Source: Paenibacillus apiarius (lineage in GTDB: Bacteria; Bacillota; Bacilli; Paenibacillales; Paenibacillaceae). Taken from it: a stretch of DNA of 64,000 bases. Position 1 is the stretch's first letter, and the number at the start of each line of letters is the position of its first letter. This document shows positions 47,961 through 58,040 of this stretch, in pieces. The stretch covers positions 2,365,001 through 2,429,000 of the forward strand of contig NZ_JAFFHZ010000001.1 in the NCBI RefSeq assembly GCF_017052585.1, in the 5' to 3' direction. A program made the translations under genes and the position numbers. A model generated the notes under the pieces. It did not search any database. It was not told the origin of the DNA and was given only the letters and a program-made list of their open reading frames with translations.

Positions 47961-50102
47961 ATGAATCGGTTTATCAAGAACTCTGGTTTTTATCTGATTC
48001 TTTTTTTAGTCGTGGTTGGTATTGTCCAATTTATCGGAAGCGGCAATGAAGCCACGGACACCCCGAGATATGACCAGTTTCGGAAAGAGCTAACGACCAA
48101 CAATATAGACGAAATGACAATTCAATATGAAGGTCGGGCATATTTGGTCATCGGTAAATATAAGAAGATTCCAGAAGGGGCGAAATCTCAGCAATTCGTA
48201 ACGTATATTCCGGATAGCAATCCGGCTGTACAAGAGATTATGAACGCTGGGGAAAACCAGCAATCGCTTAAAATTAACTGGAAAAAAATGGAGGAACAAA
48301 GTCTCTGGCTTACGTTTTTAACCTCCATTATTCCGTTCATCATCATGTTCGTCCTGTTCTTCTTCTTCTTTAATCAAGCTCAGGGCGGGGCCGGCAAGGC
48401 AATGAATTTCGGCAAGAGCCGCGCTCGCTTGTATAACGAAGAGAAGAAACGCGTCACCTTTGAAGACGTGGCAGGCGCAGATGAAGAGAAGCAGGAATTG
48501 GTGGAAGTTGTAGAGTTCCTGAAAGATCCGCGCAAATTTGCCGCACTCGGCGCGCGCATCCCGAAAGGTGTGCTCTTGAACGGTCCTCCGGGTACCGGTA
48601 AGACGTTGCTTGCCCGTGCGGTAGCGGGTGAAGCTGGAGTGCCTTTCTTTAGCATTTCCGGCTCGGACTTCGTCGAAATGTTCGTCGGGGTCGGTGCGTC
48701 ACGCGTGCGTGACTTGTTCGAAAATGCCAAAAAGAATGCGCCTTGCATTATCTTTATTGATGAAATCGATGCCGTAGGACGTCAGCGCGGCGCCGGACTT
48801 GGCGGCGGGCATGACGAGCGGGAGCAGACACTCAACCAATTGCTCGTTGAGATGGACGGCTTCGGAGCGAACGAAGGCATCATCATTATCGCGGCGACGA
48901 ACCGTCCCGATATTCTCGATCCGGCGCTTCTGCGTCCGGGCCGCTTTGACCGCCAGATTACGGTGGATCGCCCAGATCTGAAGGGCCGCGAAGCGGTACT
49001 GAAAGTTCACGCGCGCAACAAGCCGCTGAACAAAGACGTAAGACTCGGAACGATCGCCAAGCGGACGACTGGATTTACAGGCGCCGATTTGGAGAACTTG
49101 TTGAATGAAGCGGCGCTGCTTGCCGCACGCAAGAATCACAAGGATATTACGATGCAGGACGTCGATGAAGCCATTGACCGCGTCATCGTCGGTACGGAGA
49201 AACGCAGCCGCATGATTAGTGATCGCGAGAAGCGCATTGTTGCTTTCCATGAAGCAGGACATACCATTATCGGATACTTCTTGGAGCATGCCGATATGGT
49301 CCACAAGGTAACAATCATTCCACGCGGACGCGCGGGCGGATACGTCATCATGATGCCGAAGGAAGACCGTATGCTCGTCACGAAGCAGGAGCTGCTGGAC
49401 AAAGTGACTGGCTTGCTCGGCGGACGCGTTGCCGAAGAACTGTTTATCGGGGAAATAGGCACAGGCGCGTACAGTGACTTCCAGCAAGCGACGCGCATTG
49501 TCCGCAGCATGATTATGGAATACGGGATGAGCGACAAGCTTGGACCGATGCAGTTCGGTAATCGCCAAGGGGAAGTGTTCTTGGGCCGTGACTTGGGCCA
49601 CGAACAGAATTACTCCGACGCTATTGCTTACGAAATTGACCAAGAGATGCAGAACATTATGAACGATTGTTATGAACGCGCGAAGCAGCTCTTGACAAAG
49701 CATACACGCGAAGTGAATTTGATTGCGACGACGTTGCTTGAAGTGGAAACACTTGAGCTTGAGCAAATCAAGGAGCTTATTGAAGAAGGCAAATTGAGCA
49801 AAGCTCCATTTGAGAGCAACTCCGATTCGGCTGATTCGTCCAATGCCGCTCCTGTTATTGAAACGACAGGAGATGTGAAGGTGAACGTAGTAGGCAAACC
49901 GGAGAAGCTCGGCCCGACACAATGGGACGCTTCCGGTACAACGAAGCCGGCAGACGATGCTGCGAACAGTTCTTCTACGCAAGAGCAGAAGCAGGAACCA
50001 TCGTCATCCGAAGCGCAACAAGAGGCTCCATCTGATGAGTCGTCTTCTTCTCCTTCGGCTCCAACAGAAGAGAAGAAAGATGATAAGAAAGATGATAACT
50101 AA
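47961..50102 (+). CDS. ftsH: ATP-dependent zinc metalloprotease FtsH
   Basis: A 713-residue membrane AAA+ protease that degrades regulatory and damaged membrane proteins; in B. subtilis it also removes Spo0E. Two membrane helices (about 8-26 and 112-132) flank an extracytoplasmic domain. The AAA domain has Walker A GPPGTGKT (208-215), Walker B IIFIDEID and the SRH GRFDRQI; the zinc motif HEAGH is at 430-434. The last 90 residues are a low-complexity Ser/Glu/Lys tail. ATG 47961 follows GAGGAGG; TTG 47955 is rejected. Confidence 0.97.
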   Translation: MNRFIKNSGFYLILFLVVVGIVQFIGSGNEATDTPRYDQFRKELTTNNIDEMTIQYEGRAYLVIGKYKKIPEGAKSQQFVTYIPDSNPAVQEIMNAGENQQSLKINWKKMEEQSLWLTFLTSIIPFIIMFVLFFFFFNQAQGGAGKAMNFGKSRARLYNEEKKRVTFEDVAGADEEKQELVEVVEFLKDPRKFAALGARIPKGVLLNGPPGTGKTLLARAVAGEAGVPFFSISGSDFVEMFVGVGASRVRDLFENAKKNAPCIIFIDEIDAVGRQRGAGLGGGHDEREQTLNQLLVEMDGFGANEGIIIIAATNRPDILDPALLRPGRFDRQITVDRPDLKGREAVLKVHARNKPLNKDVRLGTIAKRTTGFTGADLENLLNEAALLAARKNHKDITMQDVDEAIDRVIVGTEKRSRMISDREKRIVAFHEAGHTIIGYFLEHADMVHKVTIIPRGRAGGYVIMMPKEDRMLVTKQELLDKVTGLLGGRVAEELFIGEIGTGAYSDFQQATRIVRSMIMEYGMSDKLGPMQFGNRQGEVFLGRDLGHEQNYSDAIAYEIDQEMQNIMNDCYERAKQLLTKHTREVNLIATTLLEVETLELEQIKELIEEGKLSKAPFESNSDSADSSNAAPVIETTGDVKVNVVGKPEKLGPTQWDASGTTKPADDAANSSSTQEQKQEPSSSEAQQEAPSDESSSSPSAPTEEKKDDKKDDN

Positions 50103-50155
50103 GATGGATACTGCAACATATGCCCATACCCTCATTCGCTGATTCTGGCGATTCT

Positions 50156-50188
50156 AGAGTGCACATTTCATGTGCACTCTATTTTTTA
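50156..50188 (+). terminator. ftsH terminator
   Basis: Perfect stem AGAGTGCACA/TGTGCACTCT with TTTCA loop and ATTTTTT tail. Confidence 0.92.
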
Positions 50189-50242
50189 TCTTGGGACGCT
50201 TCGAGATGAAGAGGGACTTTTTTAACAACCTCCTAGATTGAA

Positions 50243-50271
50243 TTGACACAGGGTGAGGCGTTGTGTAAATT
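50243..50271 (+). promoter_or_regulatory. sigma-A promoter and possible operator of nadABC
   Basis: TTGACA, 17 nt, TAAATT. The spacer is bracketed by ACACA (50246-50250) and TGTGT (50262-50266), and a wider TTGACAC/GTGTTAA pair spans 50243-50280. A repressor sensing nicotinate or NAD state would fit, but none is identified. Confidence 0.55.
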
Positions 50272-50306
50272 AAGTGTTAACGACAAGGCCAAGGGGTGAA
50301 GAGAAG

Positions 50307-51251
50307 GTGCAGTTAGAAGCACTGGCGCTGGCACGCAAGGAAGAGCAGCAACGGGAACTTCGCGAACGGTTAATGGAACTGAAGCAGGAACGCAATGCAA
50401 TTATTCTTGCTCATTATTATCAGCGGGATGAAATTCAGGCAGTGGCTGATTTTCGAGGCGATTCGTTCCTGTTAGCCCAAAAAGCAGCGGAGACCGACGC
50501 GGAAGTTATCGTATTTTGTGGAGTTCATTTTATGGGGGAGAGCGCCAAAATATTGGCACCGAACAAAACCGTCATTATCCCCGATGAACGTGCCGGTTGT
50601 CCGATGGCCGATATGGTGAATGTGGATGGATTGCGTAAGCTGAAAGCGCAGCATCCGAATGCCAAAGTTGTAACATACATTAACTCTTCTGCTGAGATTA
50701 AGGCAGAGACGGATATTTGCTGTACGTCCTCAAATGCCGTTAAGGTTATCGAATCGCTTGACGCGGATGAGATTATTTGGGTTCCCGATAAAAATCTGGG
50801 CCATTATGTGCAAGAGAAGACAGGCAAAGAGCTTATTATATGGGAAGGGTACTGCAACACGCATGATATGCTGACGGTGAAAGATGTCGTGGAGATGAAG
50901 TCAAAATATCCGCATGCGCCGTTCGTCGTTCACCCGGAATGTCGCCCGGAAGTCGTGGCAATGGGGGATTTTGTAGGCAGTACGACAGCCATTCTTGAAT
51001 ATTGCAAACATTCCGATGCGAAGGAATTTATTATCGGCACGGAAGATGGAACGGGGTATCAGCTGCGTAAAGACAGCCCGGATAAGCAGTTCCATTTTGC
51101 AACCAAGTTTTTGGTTTGCCCGAATATGAAAGTGAACAACTTGAAAAAACTCGTGAAATGCCTCGAAACGATGCAGCCGCAAATTTACGTGCCGCCGCAT
51201 GTTGCAGAGAAAGCACGTTTATCATTGGAGCGCATGTTACAAGTGAAGTAG
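50307..51251 (+). CDS. nadA: quinolinate synthase A
   Basis: Condenses iminoaspartate with dihydroxyacetone phosphate to quinolinate using a [4Fe-4S] cluster. The 314-residue protein keeps cluster cysteines in GCPMAD, and downstream in the CCTSSN, HPECRPEV and VCPNMK motifs. The GTG at 50307 follows AGGGGTGA; the ATG at 50274 lies upstream near the promoter. It heads nadA-B-C. Quinolinate genes lie elsewhere in B. subtilis. Confidence 0.94.
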   Translation: MQLEALALARKEEQQRELRERLMELKQERNAIILAHYYQRDEIQAVADFRGDSFLLAQKAAETDAEVIVFCGVHFMGESAKILAPNKTVIIPDERAGCPMADMVNVDGLRKLKAQHPNAKVVTYINSSAEIKAETDICCTSSNAVKVIESLDADEIIWVPDKNLGHYVQEKTGKELIIWEGYCNTHDMLTVKDVVEMKSKYPHAPFVVHPECRPEVVAMGDFVGSTTAILEYCKHSDAKEFIIGTEDGTGYQLRKDSPDKQFHFATKFLVCPNMKVNNLKKLVKCLETMQPQIYVPPHVAEKARLSLERMLQVK

Positions 51252-51330
51252 CATGCGCTGCTCTTCTGATCAACAAGAAGCGGTTGTTCACAAAGTCCCC
51301 TTCGAGGGCTATTTGAGGAGATGAACGGGC

Positions 51331-52947
51331 ATGATACCACCGTATTTGATCGATTTTTCACTTGATGACATCGAGCAGACACATACCGATGTTATCATCA
51401 TTGGTGCAGGAATCGCGGGATTATATACAGCCATTAAAGCAAGCGAGCGGCATCGCGTGCTCATCATTACGAAGAAATCCCTCTTTGACAGCAACACGCG
51501 CTATGCGCAGGGAGGAATTGCGGCCGTGATAGCAGAGGACGATTCTCCTGCATATCATCGCCAAGACACGCTCGTTGCAGGAGCGGGGCTCTGCTCGCAG
51601 GAAGCGGTCAACGTGCTTGTTCATGAAGGGCCTGCCGGCGTGCAGGAGCTCATTAATATGGGAACCGCATTCGATGTGGAGAACGGGGCTCTGGCGCTGA
51701 CTAAGGAAGGGGCGCATAGCCATCGGCGCATTCTGCATGCGAATGGAGATGCTACCGGCTACGAAATTGTGCGAGCGTTAGCCGAGAAAGTAAAGGGACT
51801 GCGCAACGTGACGGTATGGGATGACCACTTCGCGATTGACTTAGTCGCCGAAGGAGGGGAATGCCGCGGCGTTATCGTGCAGCGCCCTGGCGGTGCGCGC
51901 GTATTTGTGAGCGGGAAGGCAACTGTGGTATGCTCCGGAGGGACGGGTCAATTGTATCGTTATACGACCAACCCGGAAGTTGCAACCGGGGACGGCATCG
52001 CGATGGCGTTCCGGGCGGGAGCCTACGTTCAAGATATGGAGTTCATCCAATTCCATCCGACGGTACTCTGCTACCCGGGTGCACCGCGGTTTCTTATCTC
52101 GGAAGCAGTTCGGGGTGAAGGAGCAGTGCTTCGCAATATTAAAGGCGAACGATTCATGGAGAAATATCATCACCAATTGGAGCTTGCGCCGCGCGACGTT
52201 GTTGCTCGTGCCATCTTAAGTGAGATGGAAGCTACCAAATCGACGTTTGTTTATTTGGATATTTCGCATGAACCTGATGAGATGATTAAGCACCGGTTTC
52301 CTACCATTTATGAAACCTGTCTGCAATACGGTTTGGATTTAACGTGCGATTGGATACCGGTAGCGCCGGCGGCGCATTACATGATGGGCGGGATAAAGAC
52401 CGACCTGAACGGAGAAACGAACATTCGCCGTCTGTTCGCCTGTGGAGAGACTTCTTCTACCGGAGTCCATGGAGCGAACCGCCTCGCGAGCAATTCATTG
52501 TCAGAGGCTATCGTCTTCGGCCGGCGCATCGTCGATCACATTTCCCAGCTTCCCCCGCTTATACCTTCCGAGACTCGCATGGATTACCAAGCGGAACGGC
52601 GGGAGCATTCGTGTCAGCCTGTTGTCGAACGGCGGCTGAAGCTGCAGAAGGTGATGGTGCGTTACGCCGGGCTGCGCCGTCAGGCGGATGGACTGGCTAA
52701 AGGATTGGACGAGTTGAAGCGGCAATGCACGATTTTTCATGTGAATTTGACCAAACGGGAAGAGTATGAATTTGCCAACTTGCTTACCTGCGCCATGCTT
52801 GTAGCCGAATCGGCCTCTTGGCGAGAAGAAAGCCGCGGAGCGCATTCCCGTGAAGACTATCCGGAGCGTGACGACGAATGCTGGCGCAAACATACGCTGG
52901 TGCATCGCGAGCGCGGGATAACGGAGGAGAGAATTAACGATGTTTAG
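51331..52947 (+). CDS. nadB: L-aspartate oxidase
   Basis: A 538-residue FAD enzyme that oxidises L-aspartate to iminoaspartate for NadA. The dinucleotide fold VIIIGAGIAGLYTAI (about 21-35) and the succinate dehydrogenase-like motifs TRYAQGGIAAV, MEFIQFHPTVL and GETSSTGVHGANRLASNS are all visible. GAGGAGATG precedes the ATG. The 3' end overlaps nadC by 8 nt. Confidence 0.95.
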   Translation: MIPPYLIDFSLDDIEQTHTDVIIIGAGIAGLYTAIKASERHRVLIITKKSLFDSNTRYAQGGIAAVIAEDDSPAYHRQDTLVAGAGLCSQEAVNVLVHEGPAGVQELINMGTAFDVENGALALTKEGAHSHRRILHANGDATGYEIVRALAEKVKGLRNVTVWDDHFAIDLVAEGGECRGVIVQRPGGARVFVSGKATVVCSGGTGQLYRYTTNPEVATGDGIAMAFRAGAYVQDMEFIQFHPTVLCYPGAPRFLISEAVRGEGAVLRNIKGERFMEKYHHQLELAPRDVVARAILSEMEATKSTFVYLDISHEPDEMIKHRFPTIYETCLQYGLDLTCDWIPVAPAAHYMMGGIKTDLNGETNIRRLFACGETSSTGVHGANRLASNSLSEAIVFGRRIVDHISQLPPLIPSETRMDYQAERREHSCQPVVERRLKLQKVMVRYAGLRRQADGLAKGLDELKRQCTIFHVNLTKREEYEFANLLTCAMLVAESASWREESRGAHSREDYPERDDECWRKHTLVHRERGITEERINDV

Positions 52948-53803
52948 CGTGGAACGAATGGCCTTGCGCCGCCAACTCGAAGCATGGCTGGAGGAAGACT
53001 TGGGGACAGGAGATGTCACGACTGCATTTACGATCCCTGCCGGACATACGTCTAAAGGGATAATTCACGCAAAAGATGATGGCGTCATTGCGGGACTTCC
53101 GGTTGCCGAAGCCGTATTTGAGGTCGTGGATGCTGAATTGCAATTCAAGGCCTTGGTTTCGGACGGAGACGTTGTCAAGCGCGGCACGATTTTGGCCGAA
53201 GTGGAAGGGAGTACGCACAGCATTTTAATGGGAGAGCGGCTTGCTTTGAACTTGCTGCAGCGGATGTCAGGCATTGCGACGAAGACGAGCTCTTTCGTAC
53301 AAGCGATCGAGGGCTTGTCTGCCAAGCTCGTTGACACGCGCAAGACGACGCCGGGGCATCGCGCGTTGGAGAAATATGCAGTGAGAGTCGGAGGCGGCTT
53401 CAATCATCGCTTCGGCCTTTATGATGCGGTGATGATCAAAGACAATCACATCAAGGGCGCAGGCGGTATTCAGGCGGCTGTTGAACGGGCCCGCGATCAG
53501 ATTCCTTATACGATGAAGATTGAAGTCGAGACCGAATCGCTGGCACAAGTTCGCGAGGCGATTCAAGCTGGAGCGGACATTATTATGCTCGACAATATGG
53601 ACGACGCGGCTATGAAAGCAGCGGTACAGCTCATCCGCGAGGAGGGGCCGCATATTCGGATTGAAGCATCGGGAGGGGTCACGCTGGACACGATTCGCGG
53701 TAAAGCGTTGAGCGGTGTCGATGTCATTTCCGTTGGAGCGTTAACGTACTCTTTTGCGGCGCTCGACATCAGTCTCGATTTGAATGCGAAGAAAGAGGGT
53801 TAG
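52940..53803 (+). CDS. nadC: nicotinate-nucleotide pyrophosphorylase (carboxylating)
   Basis: Quinolinate phosphoribosyltransferase: makes nicotinate mononucleotide from quinolinate and PRPP. The 287-residue protein has EEDLGTGDVTT, the DTRKTTPGHR catalytic motif (about 133-142) and MLDNM. GGAGGAG precedes the ATG, which overlaps the nadB end. It completes de novo NAD synthesis from aspartate. Confidence 0.95.
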   Translation: MFSVERMALRRQLEAWLEEDLGTGDVTTAFTIPAGHTSKGIIHAKDDGVIAGLPVAEAVFEVVDAELQFKALVSDGDVVKRGTILAEVEGSTHSILMGERLALNLLQRMSGIATKTSSFVQAIEGLSAKLVDTRKTTPGHRALEKYAVRVGGGFNHRFGLYDAVMIKDNHIKGAGGIQAAVERARDQIPYTMKIEVETESLAQVREAIQAGADIIMLDNMDDAAMKAAVQLIREEGPHIRIEASGGVTLDTIRGKALSGVDVISVGALTYSFAALDISLDLNAKKEG

Positions 53804-54583
53804 TTGGCCGTGATATTCGTCATCGATGTTGGAAACACGAATATTGTACTAGGAGTATATCAACAGGAAACCTTGCTTCATTATTGGCGTTTGTCAACGA
53901 ACCGGCAGGCGACCGCCGATGAGTACGGAGTCATGATTCATAATTTGTTTGCTTTAGCCGGATTATCGGTCAAGGATATTGAAGGCGTTATTATGTCCTC
54001 CGTCGTACCGCCGATTATGCATACGTTGGAACAGTTGTGCGAGACCTACTTGTATAAGACGCCGATCGTTGTCGGCCCCGGCGTAAAGACAGGGCTTAAC
54101 ATCCGCTACGAGAATCCGCGCGAAGTGGGTGCGGATCGGATCGTTAACGCAGTCGGAGCGATAGAGCAATATGGCGGACAAGATCCGTTGGTCGTGGTCG
54201 ATTTTGGCACGGCTACGACGTTTGACGTAATCGATATGAAAGGGAACTATTTGGGAGGCTCCATTGTCCCCGGCATAGGTATTTCCACGGAAGCGTTGTA
54301 CCAGCATGCCGCCAAGCTGCCTCGTATTGAGCTGACGAAGCCGAAGTCGGTCATTGGCCGGAATACGGTTCAATCGATGCAAGCGGGCATTATTTTCGGT
54401 TATGCGGGCCAAGTAGACGGGATTATTGACCGGATACGGGCGGAGCTCGGGGCGCATCCTAAAGTCATCGCGACTGGCGGGCTCGCCGAATTGATTGCCA
54501 GCGAATCGCGCACGATCGATACGGTGAATCCGCTGCTTACGTTGGAGGGATTGCGACTCATCTATAGCCGAAATAAATGTTAA
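53804..54583 (+). CDS. coaX: type III pantothenate kinase
   Basis: First step of coenzyme A synthesis. The 259-residue ASKHA-fold protein has the phosphate loop DVGNTN, the [11 protein letters not shown] motif and [11 protein letters not shown]. The TTG at 53804 is immediately after the nadC stop, with AGAGGG upstream; GTG 53810 gives a start closer to family members ([10 protein letters not shown]). Order coaX-hslO-yacD-cysK matches B. subtilis. Confidence 0.94.
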   Translation: MAVIFVIDVGNTNIVLGVYQQETLLHYWRLSTNRQATADEYGVMIHNLFALAGLSVKDIEGVIMSSVVPPIMHTLEQLCETYLYKTPIVVGPGVKTGLNIRYENPREVGADRIVNAVGAIEQYGGQDPLVVVDFGTATTFDVIDMKGNYLGGSIVPGIGISTEALYQHAAKLPRIELTKPKSVIGRNTVQSMQAGIIFGYAGQVDGIIDRIRAELGAHPKVIATGGLAELIASESRTIDTVNPLLTLEGLRLIYSRNKC

Positions 54584-54630
54584 CCACGATATGGCCACAC
54601 GTCTGAAAATATGTAGCGCAGGAGGATTCC

Positions 54631-55548
54631 ATGGTAGAAAGCAATGAACAACATGCACAGGAGCAGAATAAACAGCAGGATAAACTTATCCGCGGCATGG
54701 CGCTCGGAGGGAAAGTCCGTATTTTTGCCGTTCGCACGACGCAATTAGTGGATGAATTGCAGCGCCGCCATGGCACTTACCCCACCGCAACCGCAGCTCT
54801 TGGCCGCACGGTTACTGCCGCCGCGATGATGGGTGCGATGCTGAAGGGAGAAGAGAAGCTTACGGTACAAGTCAAAGGCGATGGACCGATCGGGCAAATC
54901 GTAGCCGATGCGAATGCGCACGGCGAGGTTCGCGGGTACGTAACGCATCCGCAGGTTCATCTGGCGAGCAATGCGCAAGGCAAGCTCGATGTCGCCGGAG
55001 CGGTTGGCCGGGATGGCTTTATCCATGTCATTAAGGATTTGGGATTGAAAGAGCCTTATCGCGGCAGCTCGCCTATCATCTCTGGAGAGCTTGGCGAAGA
55101 TTTCACCTATTATTTCGCAACATCCGAACAGACGCCATCGGCAGTCGGATTAGGAGTGCTGGTCGATGCAGACTCTTCTGTCCTTCATGCAGGAGGCTTC
55201 ATCATTCAATTGCTGCCTGGATTAACGGATGAAGAAATCAACAAAATTGAACAGTCGCTCAGCGTGCTTCCACCGATTACTGCGCTGTTGGATCAAGGTC
55301 TGGAGCTTGAAGAATTGGTGACGTGGATTGTCGATGACGTCCAAGTGATGGACTCCATGCCAATCGTCTTTCGCTGCCAATGCTCCAGAGAGCGGGTGGA
55401 GAAGACGCTTATCAGTCTTGGCACAGATGAATTGAATGCTATCATTGAAGAAGACAAAAAGGCAGAAATCGTGTGCCATTTCTGTAATGAAGCGTATCAT
55501 TTCAACCATGATGAATTAGTGGAACTGGTAGAACAAATGAAGAACTAG
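54631..55548 (+). CDS. hslO: Hsp33 redox-regulated chaperonin
   Basis: A 305-residue heat-shock chaperone activated by oxidation of a C-terminal zinc centre. The four cysteines are visible as CQC and CHFC (about residues 249-251 and 282-285). The N-terminal domain includes TYPTATAALGRTVTAAAMM. About 20 residues precede the usual family start. GGAGGA precedes the ATG at 54631. Confidence 0.95.
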   Translation: MVESNEQHAQEQNKQQDKLIRGMALGGKVRIFAVRTTQLVDELQRRHGTYPTATAALGRTVTAAAMMGAMLKGEEKLTVQVKGDGPIGQIVADANAHGEVRGYVTHPQVHLASNAQGKLDVAGAVGRDGFIHVIKDLGLKEPYRGSSPIISGELGEDFTYYFATSEQTPSAVGLGVLVDADSSVLHAGGFIIQLLPGLTDEEINKIEQSLSVLPPITALLDQGLELEELVTWIVDDVQVMDSMPIVFRCQCSRERVEKTLISLGTDELNAIIEEDKKAEIVCHFCNEAYHFNHDELVELVEQMKN

Positions 55549-55590
55549 CGCACGTTTGAACGGAAATATGGGATAAGGGAAGCAAGCGAT

Positions 55591-56541
55591 ATGACGAAAG
55601 AAGTCAAAAGCTTATGGGGCTGCATCATTATTTTATTTACCTGCATCATCATACTCGCAGGCATCCTTATCTTTCGGCTCGACACAGCGGCAGAAGATCA
55701 TGGTGCAACACTTCCCCCTGAATCCTCGTCAGTTGTTGCAACAATAGGCGATGAGCAGGTGACGCGAGCGGAATGGAACGATGAATTGAGGCGTCAGTAC
55801 GGGGCTATGGTGCTGGAGCAAATACTGACGTCCAAAGCGGCGGAGAAAGAAGCGAACTCGCTCGGAATCAAAGTCACCCAGGAAGAAGTGGAGTGGGAGC
55901 TGAAGCAGCAGATGAGAGGGTATGATGATGACGAGGCTTATTTTCAGGCTATGCAGGAGCAGCTCGGCATGAGTCCCGAGCAGCTGAGGAAGGATTTGCA
56001 CAACCGGCTTCTGATGGAGAAGATTGCGACTAACGAGATAGAGGTGACGGAGGAAGAAGTCGAAAAATATCTTGAGCAGCATCGTGATGTATATGAACCG
56101 GTTGCGTCATACGACATCGCCCACATTGTGGTTCCGACCGAGTGGGAGGCCAATGACATTTTGAAGCGGGTCCTGCAGGACGAAACCTTTACTGAACTTG
56201 CCAAGCAGCTTTCCCGCGATGAATTTACCGCCCACCAAGGCGGACGGCTTGGCTGGATTGATGAAGATGATCCTTTCATAAACAAAGCTGAATTGAATGC
56301 GGCTACCCAAATGTCAGTAGGTGAAATATCGGAACCAATCCAAGTGAAAGATGGATACGCTATCGTAATGCTGAACGGAAAAAAAGAAGTCGAACCGGAA
56401 GAACGCAAGGCGCTTCGAAGCCGGGTGCGCAAGGACTTAGCCCTGTCGAAGACGCCGCCTTTAACGGACTGGGAAGAGGCGCTGCGAAAAAAGTACAATG
56501 CGGCAATCAAGGATACGGCATTCGCCGAACAACATGGATAA
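55591..56541 (+). CDS. parvulin-type peptidyl-prolyl isomerase, membrane-anchored (YacD)
   Basis: A 316-residue exported protein: one N-terminal hydrophobic anchor (about 10-30, without a lipobox), a SurA-N-like helical region (about 50-155) and a parvulin PpiC domain (about 168-265, SYDIAHIVVPTEWEAND to KDGYAIVMLNG). It lies where yacD is found in B. subtilis, between hslO and cysK. It is a second, distinct PpiC protein alongside the PrsA at 28927. Confidence 0.88.
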   Translation: MTKEVKSLWGCIIILFTCIIILAGILIFRLDTAAEDHGATLPPESSSVVATIGDEQVTRAEWNDELRRQYGAMVLEQILTSKAAEKEANSLGIKVTQEEVEWELKQQMRGYDDDEAYFQAMQEQLGMSPEQLRKDLHNRLLMEKIATNEIEVTEEEVEKYLEQHRDVYEPVASYDIAHIVVPTEWEANDILKRVLQDETFTELAKQLSRDEFTAHQGGRLGWIDEDDPFINKAELNAATQMSVGEISEPIQVKDGYAIVMLNGKKEVEPEERKALRSRVRKDLALSKTPPLTDWEEALRKKYNAAIKDTAFAEQHG

Positions 56542-56543
56542 TG

Positions 56544-56598
56544 AAGGGATAATCGCAAGAGCGAGGGAGATGCCTGTTCTTGCGAATATCCCTTTTTT
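56544..56598 (+). terminator. terminator before cysK
   Basis: Very long stem AAGGGATA.TCGCAAGA/TCTTGCGA.TATCCCTT followed by a T6 run. Confidence 0.9.
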
Positions 56599-56693
56599 AT
56601 TTGGACGCTGCTGTGTTTTGTAGGGACGGCAAGATGGATGTATTTTACCGATATACGGCACACAATAGAATGGAACATATTTCTGGCGCGCTC

Positions 56694-56722
56694 TTGACAT
56701 CTGGCTTGTGGATTGCTAAGAT
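56694..56722 (+). promoter_or_regulatory. sigma-A promoter of cysK
   Basis: TTGACA, 17 nt, TAAGAT. Confidence 0.75.
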
Positions 56723-56785
56723 GTAATAAAACCAAGTGAAATAGTCGGAAATGAATGTTAATGCAATCCATGGGAGGGCTTCGAT

Positions 56786-57724
56786 ATGCCAAGAATCGTC
56801 AATAGTGTCACTGAATTGATTGGGGATACCCCGCTGGTGCGTCTGAACCGTATTGTGCCTGAAGGCAGCGCGGAGATCTATGTCAAGTTGGAATATCAGA
56901 ATCCGGGAGCAAGCGTCAAAGACCGGATTGCCATTAGTATGATTGAGGTAGCTGAGCAGGAAGGCCGTTTAAAACCGGGCGATACGATTGTGGAGCCGAC
57001 AAGCGGCAATACCGGCATCGGTCTGGCCATGGTAGCGGCTGCCAAAGGATACAAGGCGATTCTTGTCATGCCGGAGACGATGAGCCTTGAACGCCGCAAT
57101 TTGCTCCGGGCATACGGAGCCGAGCTTGTCCTGACCCCAGGCTCGGAAGGGATGAACGGAGCGGTGCGCAAAGCGGAGGAGATGGCGGAGGAGAATCCTT
57201 CTTATTTCATCCCGCAGCAATTCAAGAACCAAGCGAACGTGAAGATTCACCGTGAGACGACTGGGCCAGAAATAGTCGAAGCGATACAAGCGTACGACGG
57301 TAAGCTGGATGCTTTTGTAGCCGGTATCGGTACCGGCGGAACGATATCCGGTACAGGCGAAGTGCTGAAGAGCCATTTTCCTGACATCCGCATCGTAGCG
57401 GTAGAGCCGGCAGCTTCACCGATCTTGTCGGGAGGCAAGCCAGGAGCGCATAAGATTCAAGGTATTGGCGCGAACTTCGTTCCCGACATACTGAATCGGG
57501 AGATTTATGACCAGATTATTCCGGTTGAAAATGACGATGCTTTCGACATTGCCCGCCATGTGGCTAAGGAAGAAGGCATTTTATGCGGAATTTCCTCAGG
57601 TGCCGCCATTTATGCCGCGCTGCAGGTCGCGCGTGAGTTAGGCGAAGGCAAACGTGTTATTGCGGTTGTACCGAGCAATGGCGAAAGATACTTGAGCACG
57701 CCGCTGTTCAACTTCGAGAACTAA
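56786..57724 (+). CDS. cysK: cysteine synthase A
   Basis: A PLP enzyme that makes L-cysteine from O-acetylserine and sulfide. The 312-residue protein has the Schiff-base lysine K45 in NPGASVKDR, the TSGNTG substrate loop and [20 protein letters not shown] precedes the ATG. It is monocistronic, between two terminators. In B. subtilis CysK also acts with CymR as a sensor. Confidence 0.96.
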   Translation: MPRIVNSVTELIGDTPLVRLNRIVPEGSAEIYVKLEYQNPGASVKDRIAISMIEVAEQEGRLKPGDTIVEPTSGNTGIGLAMVAAAKGYKAILVMPETMSLERRNLLRAYGAELVLTPGSEGMNGAVRKAEEMAEENPSYFIPQQFKNQANVKIHRETTGPEIVEAIQAYDGKLDAFVAGIGTGGTISGTGEVLKSHFPDIRIVAVEPAASPILSGGKPGAHKIQGIGANFVPDILNREIYDQIIPVENDDAFDIARHVAKEEGILCGISSGAAIYAALQVARELGEGKRVIAVVPSNGERYLSTPLFNFEN

Positions 57725-57758
57725 ACGTGCTTGCTCCTCTTAACCAAACATACTTGAC

Positions 57759-57828
57759 CTCCCCCTCATGTCACGGGCGGCAGGGCGAACGGCGTTCGCT
57801 TTGCAGGCTATGAAGTGAGGGGGTTTTT
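57759..57828 (+). terminator. cysK terminator
   Basis: CCCCCTCA/TGAGGGGG outer stem with an inner perfect GCGAAC/GTTCGC hairpin and a T5 tail. It occupies most of the gap; the remainder up to 57950 shows no other element. Confidence 0.8.
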
Positions 57829-57953
57829 AAGATTAAGGAAAGGTTGCCTCAAAGCGCGCGGCTTCCCATTTCGCCTGCACAGATTGCGCCATTTCAAAAG
57901 CCGAACAACATTACATTATCTTACAGCAAGCGGCCTTTTCTTATGTCCCGTCT

Positions 57954-57983
57954 TTGACTATACTATTTGTTAAGAAATAAGAT
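57954..57983 (+). promoter_or_regulatory. sigma-A promoter of the pab/fol operon
   Basis: TTGACT, 18 nt, TAAGAT, about 58 nt before pabB. Confidence 0.7.
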
Positions 57984-58040
57984 AAAGAAGCGACTTTTCG
58001 GACACGGACTTGAAGGACATTTTTTTGGTGGGGTGAATTA

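Noticed and set aside
57840..57950. T-box or TRAP-type leader before pabB
   Set aside because: No specifier stem, no T-box sequence and no GAG/TAG repeats; only a sigma-A promoter is visible.
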